Shown here: in pieces, positions 5,319 through 8,906 of the stretch
Numbering within the stretch: position 1 is the stretch's first letter
How the letters are laid out: every line of letters starts with the position of its first letter
Assembly: GCA_964639275.1 (NCBI GenBank)
Contig: CAZXCQ010000261.1
Span: forward strand, 1 to 8,906
Length of the DNA: 8,906 nt
Direction: 5' to 3'
Source: CAZXCQ01 sp964639275
Lineage (GTDB): Bacteria > Desulfobacterota > DSM-4660 > Desulfatiglandales > Desulfatiglandaceae
The notes under the pieces: model-generated
Database searches by the model: none
What the model saw: the letters and a program-made list of their open reading frames with translations, nothing else
Told to the model about the DNA's origin: nothing
Made by a program: the position numbers and the translations under genes

Positions 5319-7397
5319 TTATTCCATAATACGTTCTTTTTCCACCCAATTGCGTAACATTTTGTAGAGTGCGCTGTCCAGCCTTTTGACAGCATCAAGC
5401 GATTTTGAGATACTCCTTTTCTCCCCGAGCAGTTGATACGTTTTGATTAGGTTTTTTTGTATATGGATCGAATAGGGGTTGATGCTCACAGCGGCTTGAA
5501 AATTTGTGACCGCATCTTTAAAATTGCCACGTCTGACGTATGAAACACCTAAATTATTATAATGGCCGGCCTTTTCTATTTTGGCTTGAACACCTATAAG
5601 GTTAAAACGCGCCGGAGTGTGGCCGGCTTTTATTGCATTACTATACTGCTCAACCGCCTCTTCTAGTCTTCCCAGATGAGCCAAAACTTTCCCCAAGTCA
5701 TTATAAGCTTCCGCAAAGCTAGGATCGATGGCAACGGCCCTGGTGAGACTTTCTATGGCACGTCGGTATTGTCCCATTTCTACCAGTGCAAGCCCTAAAC
5801 AATGATGTGCTCTCGCATTGTTCGGATCAGTCCGCAGGGTTTGGCGAAACTCATAGGCTGCCGCTGAAAATTTGCTTTGTCGACTTAACAGGATGCCCAA
5901 ATTGAAATGAGCCAATGCATAGTTAGGATCGACCGTAATGGCCTTACGGTATGCTGCTTCAGCCTCGGCAGGCAGATTCATTTCGAAATATGTGGCTCCA
6001 AGGTTGTTAAAAAAAGATCCGTCAAATTGGCCCTGTCTTTGCAACGCAAGGTTGGAGTTCAAAATAATAAACAGCCCCAAAGCGCCCGCCAACGAATAAA
6101 CAAGGGCTCTCCAGCTAGAGCGTCTTACCATGTCCTGAATTTTGTCAATGGCAGAGGCTGAAAGTATGATTATAAATGGAATGGCAGGCATTCTATAACG
6201 TGCGGATACAAAGAAAAACATTAAAGACAGCATTACCGAAAGGGGATATAATATTATCAACATCTTGCTGTCTCTTGCTTTGTAAAGGAAAAGGATTCCC
6301 AAAATTGCCATTGGGCCTACGATACCAAAAGAAAAAAGCGGTAGCCGCATCAAAGGTACCAGCTGTTTGCTATGCTGATAATCGATATTAAGGGGAATTT
6401 CCTTTGCACTCCAAAAAAGAAGCAGTTTTTGAAAAAATAGCCCCAAGGCCGCTATAGGGTTGGATCGAACATAGGTTAATCCCTTGGCAAAATAGAAACG
6501 AGATGCATCCATTGGGGTCAGCGTGGCGCCGGTTGTACCCTCAGCCATCTTAATAGAGGTTTCGATTTGTTCCACCGGCATAGCTGAAATCCCTCGAATA
6601 CGAACAAACCAGCCTGTTGCCTTAGGATTGTTTCCAATGTAAAAATTAATCCCACCCTGAACTGAAAATGGGCTGTAACTCGCTTGACTCATATAATTAC
6701 GAATACTATTCGGAGCAAGTGCCCCAAAGAAACCCAATAGGAAAAATAGAAAGCCGAAGCTTGCTTTCTTTACACCAATCCGGCTGCGAAGTACGACAAA
6801 AAACCATAGCGGTAGAAACAGGATGAAGAGCAGTAAATTAGCGCGCACAAGGACAATAATGCCGAATAAGAGACCCCCGATGACATATAGCATTGGCTTA
6901 CTTCTCTCTTCGGACCAAAGCAAGAAGGCCACCATGAGAAGAGAAAAAAAGACAACGACCGAGGGGGCCAACAAAAGACCTGTATAAAAGATAGCAATTC
7001 CGTAAAAAGTATAAACGCCTGATGCTATCAGCGCCACCCTCCGGTTGAATGTTTTCAGACCAATATGATAGACTAGAAAGCAACTTAAAGCATCTAAGAC
7101 GGCTTGGGCCACTAGTACTGAAGTCTGACTCTCACCTGAAAGCGAGTAGATGAACCCTATAAAAAAGGGATAAAGGGGATTGAAGTAAATAAGATCCCTG
7201 GCAGTATAATGGCCGTTGGCGATCATAATCCCAAGGTTATGATATATTGTTGAATCTAAAGCTAACCCGGAAAATATCGGTGTATTTTTCAGCTGGCTAA
7301 TGTACAAAAGTCGAATACAAAGGGCACAGATAAAAACTCCTATCGGTACATGGATCGACTTTTTTGAATTCTTTTCTTGTTTTTCAGGTGATTTCAT
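5319..7397 (-). CDS. Membrane glycosyltransferase (GT-C/PMT type) fused to TPR repeats
   Basis: Family members are inner-membrane enzymes that transfer sugars from polyprenyl-phosphate donors to lipids or proteins; the acceptor here is unknown. From ATG 7397 the protein has 692 residues. An N-terminal membrane helix (about 17-35) is followed by an outside loop with ALDSTIYHNLG (46-56), whose Asp48 sits where GT-C enzymes place a catalytic acid. About ten further hydrophobic segments lie between 95 and 447, with GGINFYIGNNP (248-258) and SARYRMPAIPF (398-408), typical of PMT-like proteins. Residues 463-646 form about five TPR units (ending in DPNYA, DPNNA, DPSFA and similar), a protein-binding region. 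An open frame extends to TTG 7538, but those residues do not fit the family and include sequence left from the transposase. The ribosome binding site at 7397 is weak. A TTGGAG/TAGCTA pair 17 bases apart near 7470-7500 is a weak promoter candidate. The gene is more AT-rich than its neighbours and is bounded by the two repeats, which suggests acquisition. Confidence 0.82.
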   Translation of the reverse strand: MKSPEKQEKNSKKSIHVPIGVFICALCIRLLYISQLKNTPIFSGLALDSTIYHNLGIMIANGHYTARDLIYFNPLYPFFIGFIYSLSGESQTSVLVAQAVLDALSCFLVYHIGLKTFNRRVALIASGVYTFYGIAIFYTGLLLAPSVVVFFSLLMVAFLLWSEERSKPMLYVIGGLLFGIIVLVRANLLLFILFLPLWFFVVLRSRIGVKKASFGFLFFLLGFFGALAPNSIRNYMSQASYSPFSVQGGINFYIGNNPKATGWFVRIRGISAMPVEQIETSIKMAEGTTGATLTPMDASRFYFAKGLTYVRSNPIAALGLFFQKLLLFWSAKEIPLNIDYQHSKQLVPLMRLPLFSFGIVGPMAILGILFLYKARDSKMLIILYPLSVMLSLMFFFVSARYRMPAIPFIIILSASAIDKIQDMVRRSSWRALVYSLAGALGLFIILNSNLALQRQGQFDGSFFNNLGATYFEMNLPAEAEAAYRKAITVDPNYALAHFNLGILLSRQSKFSAAAYEFRQTLRTDPNNARAHHCLGLALVEMGQYRRAIESLTRAVAIDPSFAEAYNDLGKVLAHLGRLEEAVEQYSNAIKAGHTPARFNLIGVQAKIEKAGHYNNLGVSYVRRGNFKDAVTNFQAAVSINPYSIHIQKNLIKTYQLLGEKRSISKSLDAVKRLDSALYKMLRNWVEKERIME

Positions 7398-7561
7398 CTC
7401 GACAAATTCTTTAGGCAATCGGTTGACAGTAATATCCTCTTGTTGCGCGCTGCGTGCCTTCAATATAGCTATCACAATCTGAGGAAAACTCCAATTCCGT
7501 CTGAAGCAGGACACCCCAAAGCACCCAATAGCGCCCAAACATCACGCCCTCTTAAATTGCC
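7398..7561. other. Junction between the transposase fragment and the glycosyltransferase gene
   Basis: This stretch matches neither the transposase nor the glycosyltransferase family. On the minus strand it contains two similar T/G-rich pieces (TTGGGTGC and TTTGGGGTGTCC) and should hold the 5' untranslated region of the glycosyltransferase gene. It could be a scar of the rearrangement or degenerate transposase end sequence; it is not resolved. Confidence 0.3.
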
Positions 7562-7660
7562 TCGATCCTGATTGTCCCGGGAGATCGCACTTCTCTCAAT
7601 TCCTCGATTCATTATATGATGCAGCGCCCCTGGAGAGTCTATACGTGGCTGAAGTGACAT
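7472..7660 (-). pseudogene. N-terminal fragment of a RAYT/IS200-like (Y1) transposase
   Basis: The frame starts at ATG 7660 in the right-hand repeat. Its first 33 codons (7562-7660) read MSLQPRIDSPGALHHIMNRG and then IERSAI...DNQDR, the typical start of REP-associated tyrosine transposases (Y1_Tnp, IS200/IS605 superfamily), single-strand DNA endonuclease-ligases of about 200-300 residues. After DNQDR the match ends and the frame continues for 29 unrelated codons to a stop at 7472. The HUH (His-x-His) motif and the catalytic Tyr are missing, so the fragment is inactive. The break lies just upstream of the glycosyltransferase gene, showing that this segment joined an older transposase copy. Expression of the 62-residue product is doubtful. 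Confidence 0.72.
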
Positions 7661-7702
7661 TTTTCTTTCTTACCACCACCACGATTGCCGAATGTCAATA
7701 TA
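7649..7702 (-). repeat. Transposase-leader direct repeat, right copy
   Basis: This is the right copy of the 54-base repeat (49/54 identical to 5181-5234, same orientation). Read on the minus strand it spans the 42 bases before the transposase ATG at 7660 and the first codons of the gene. That identifies the repeat as the 5' leader of a RAYT-type transposase and not as an attachment site. Identity ends abruptly at 7702/5234 on one side and at 7649/5181 on the other. Confidence 0.8.
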
Positions 7703-7793
7703 GGATGTCCCCTTCTCCATACGTCGAAGAAGGAGGAGATGCCAGTGGCAAGGGATTCGATAAAGCAATCTTCCTGGATTTCCAGGTTGGTTG

Positions 7794-8279
7794 TTAGAGG
7801 TTGGGAGGGGGGGCCGGGGGGGCCGGGTCGCGTAATTCCAAGTACTTCCTGCTGTATATTTCAATGCTGTCGACCGCATTCATCAGAGATGGCGTCACCA
7901 ACAAAACCCGCTCAAAAATCTCCAGAATGGTCTGTCTCTTGTATTCATGGGCAATCTCATTTCGAAGCATGCGGATATCAATAAACGCATCCGCCGATTC
8001 AATTACTTTCCTTTTTTCCGCACGGTTAATGCGGTCCCGCACAGTTCCCGTGTCTTCCAAATCTAGGGCATCCAGGGTCCTGAAAACCTTTTGGATCATG
8101 ATATCGCTCAGCCTGGCGAAACGAGCGGTCAGCGCCTCAAAGCGTTCCATGGTTTCGTTGTCCATACCCGCTTCAACGGTGAGTGGGCGACAGCGGTCAT
8201 AAGAGTACACGAGCGCGTCCCGCGCCTGCTTAAGATCCACAATTTCCTTGCCTAAGAGTTCTATCAGATCATTAATCAT
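7794..8279 (-). CDS. hepT: HepT-like HEPN-domain ribonuclease toxin
   Basis: HepT proteins are HEPN-fold RNases that cut RNA in the cytoplasm and are held inactive by the partner MntA nucleotidyltransferase. The 161-residue protein is mainly alpha-helical and has the signature Rx4HxY at 106-113 (RNEIAHEY), with Arg106 and His111 as catalytic residues and Tyr113 as the residue that MntA AMPylates in characterised systems. It is somewhat longer than most HepT proteins, owing in part to a Pro-rich tail (PAPPAPPPNL). That tail is encoded by two C7 runs in the mRNA; a one-base deletion would lengthen the protein by about 41 residues, ending at 7670. ATG 8279 overlaps the mntA stop (ATGA), with AAGGGA seven bases upstream, so translation is coupled. 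A substrate-binding HEPN partner of the HI0074 type is an alternative label, but the motif is the same. Confidence 0.82.
   Translation of the reverse strand: MINDLIELLGKEIVDLKQARDALVYSYDRCRPLTVEAGMDNETMERFEALTARFARLSDIMIQKVFRTLDALDLEDTGTVRDRINRAEKRKVIESADAFIDIRMLRNEIAHEYKRQTILEIFERVLLVTPSLMNAVDSIEIYSRKYLELRDPAPPAPPPNL
7803..7827 (+). other. Potential G-quadruplex and slippage tract in the 3' end of hepT
   Basis: The plus strand carries four G runs: G3 (7803-7805), G7 (7807-7813), G7 (7816-7822) and G3 (7825-7827), with loops of 1-2 bases. This satisfies the usual G3+N1-7 quadruplex rule. The runs lie inside the last codons of hepT, on the template strand, and the G7 tracts are also candidates for replication slippage. 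Confidence 0.6.
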
Positions 8280-8557
8280 AGCAGGATCCCTTGGTTCAGA
8301 GCAACTCTTACAAATGGATCAGCCGTATCCCGGCCAATGACCATATGGATGGTCTGGTCTTCGAGGAATTCGAAAATTCGGGCCTTGATCTTTAATTTGT
8401 CTTGAAATGTAAGGGATTGTGATAACACCAAAATGTCAATATCTCCCCCTTTTGCATCGTCGTCTGTCCGAGAACCGAACAGGTACACCTTGGCATTCGG
8501 GTCTCGCTCCTGAACGGATTCTTTGAGGATCTTTCTCTCGTCTTCTTTAATGCGCAT
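8276..8557 (-). CDS. mntA: MntA-like minimal nucleotidyltransferase antitoxin
   Basis: MntA antitoxins are small DNA-polymerase-beta-fold nucleotidyltransferases that AMPylate the HEPN toxin HepT, blocking its RNase activity. The 93-residue protein has the fold signature YLFGSRTDDDAKGGDIDILV (25-44), with GS at 28-29 and the metal-binding Asp39 and Asp41, nine residues after GS (ten in the classic GSx10DxD motif). The third carboxylate, usually in an 'IDxVI' strand, is His71 in TIHMVIG; CAT in place of GAT would be a single-base change. This may reduce or remove catalysis, leaving inhibition by binding only. The gene precedes hepT with a 4-base overlap, the usual order. The ribosome binding site is weak (AGG about ten bases upstream). 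ATG 8557 gives the normal family length. Confidence 0.82.
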   Translation of the reverse strand: MRIKEDERKILKESVQERDPNAKVYLFGSRTDDDAKGGDIDILVLSQSLTFQDKLKIKARIFEFLEDQTIHMVIGRDTADPFVRVALNQGILL

Positions 8558-8599
8558 GATATCGCCTGTTCAAAACCAACCCAAGCATAAAAGACCACC

Positions 8600-8836
8600 T
8601 CATTGATATTTCAATACCTTGCCGTATGACCCCACAAGATAAACAAGATAAAGAAGATGTTCAGAAGGTCCCCAGAGGCCATGAAGGTAAGGCTTGGTCA
8701 GAGGATTCGTAATTTGGATGAGCGCCTGACCATCAAAATGGTAAAACGACGAGCAAGAAGTGTCAAGTAAGTACAGATCTCTCCCCGAAGTTCCCCAAAT
8801 CCCCACAATGAAAGAACCAAAGGGGGACGTTGTTTC
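8600..8836 (-). pseudogene. Remnant of a beta-propeller repeat protein (WG[ST]S/FDG repeats)
   Basis: The minus-strand frame runs from after a TAA at 8837-8839 to a TGA at 8600-8602, about 78 residues. It shows GIWGTSGRDLYLLD, FYHFDGQALIQ, LHGLWGPSEHLLYLV and GKVLKYQ. The spacing 'WG(S/T)s..D(L/V)(Y/F)...G....FDG' with a second WG about 45 residues later is typical of surface or secreted propeller proteins with repeats of the form 'GVWGSSxxDVFAVG...ILHYDG'. No signal peptide, no ATG and no ribosome binding site are seen; the only candidate start is GTG 8806. Both ends are missing and the frame upstream is closed, so it is probably a decayed piece of a larger gene. Confidence 0.45.
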
Positions 8837-8906
8837 TTAATTGACGAACGGCATCCAATATTTGACAATTACTCACAACCGGCGGCACGCACTACGGCCG
8901 AAGTGG

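Noticed and set aside
7398..7538. N-terminal extension of the glycosyltransferase from TTG 7538
   Set aside because: The extra 47 residues do not look like a family N-terminus and overlap the transposase-junction sequence; ATG 7397 places the first membrane helix normally.
5181..7702. Reading the two 54-base repeats as att sites or target-site duplications of an integrative element
   Set aside because: The right copy continues smoothly into a transposase start codon and no integrase is present; at 54 bases with 5 differences they are too long and too diverged for a fresh target duplication.
7773..7786. Short inverted repeat CCTGG-ATTT-CCAGG after hepT, considered as a terminator
   Set aside because: The stem is only five base pairs with no T tract on the minus strand.
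7670..7879. A separate 69-codon minus-strand gene across the end of hepT and the right repeat
   Set aside because: It is an alternative frame of the hepT 3' end and the leader; it matters only as a possible product of slippage in the G runs.

Overview
The window looks like accessory chromosome from an anaerobic or fermentative bacterium, probably Desulfobacterota (old Deltaproteobacteria) or a similar lineage. This is an inference from gene content: an ornithine/carbamoyl-phosphate operon, a remnant of an NDP-forming acyl-CoA synthetase, a MntA-HepT module and fragments of REP-associated (RAYT-type) transposases. No rRNA, tRNA or CRISPR array is visible. Several genes are broken, so the region has been rearranged repeatedly.

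Left part (1-3922). A fragment at 64-207 on the plus strand resembles the C-terminus of a THEP1-type nucleoside-triphosphatase. Facing it is a minus-strand cluster of three intact genes, transcribed in the order ornithine aminotransferase (rocD-like, 2672-3874), a COG2403-type P-loop GTPase annotated in many genomes as 'cyclic 2,3-diphosphoglycerate synthetase' (1192-2532), and carbamate kinase (229-1176). The GTPase and kinase are 15 bases apart and each of the three has a clear ribosome binding site. Ornithine aminotransferase drains ornithine to glutamate semialdehyde, and carbamate kinase makes ATP from carbamoyl phosphate. Together they would handle the two products of citrulline phosphorolysis, although no carbamoyltransferase or arginine deiminase lies in the window. 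The GTPase between them has no obvious role in that scheme. The 139-base gap between rocD and the GTPase holds two strong back-to-back hairpins.

Middle (3923-5184). After about 240 bases with no recognisable gene there is a plus-strand acyl-CoA synthetase (NDP-forming) remnant. It lacks the CoA-binding N-terminus and most of the C-terminal ATP-grasp domain. Its homology stops at base 5181, the first base of a 54-base repeat.

Repeat-bounded segment (5181-7702). Two direct copies of this repeat (49 of 54 identical) flank a visibly more AT-rich segment. The segment encodes a 692-residue membrane glycosyltransferase (GT-C/PMT type) fused to about five TPR repeats. The right copy runs directly into the first 33 codons of a RAYT/IS200-like transposase, so the repeat is the leader of that transposase; the left copy has lost its transposase.

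Right part (7703-8906). A minus-strand mntA-hepT pair overlaps by 4 bases (ATGA). The third catalytic Asp of MntA is replaced by His, and the 3' end of hepT contains two G7 runs. The window ends in a remnant of a WG[ST]S-type beta-propeller repeat protein.
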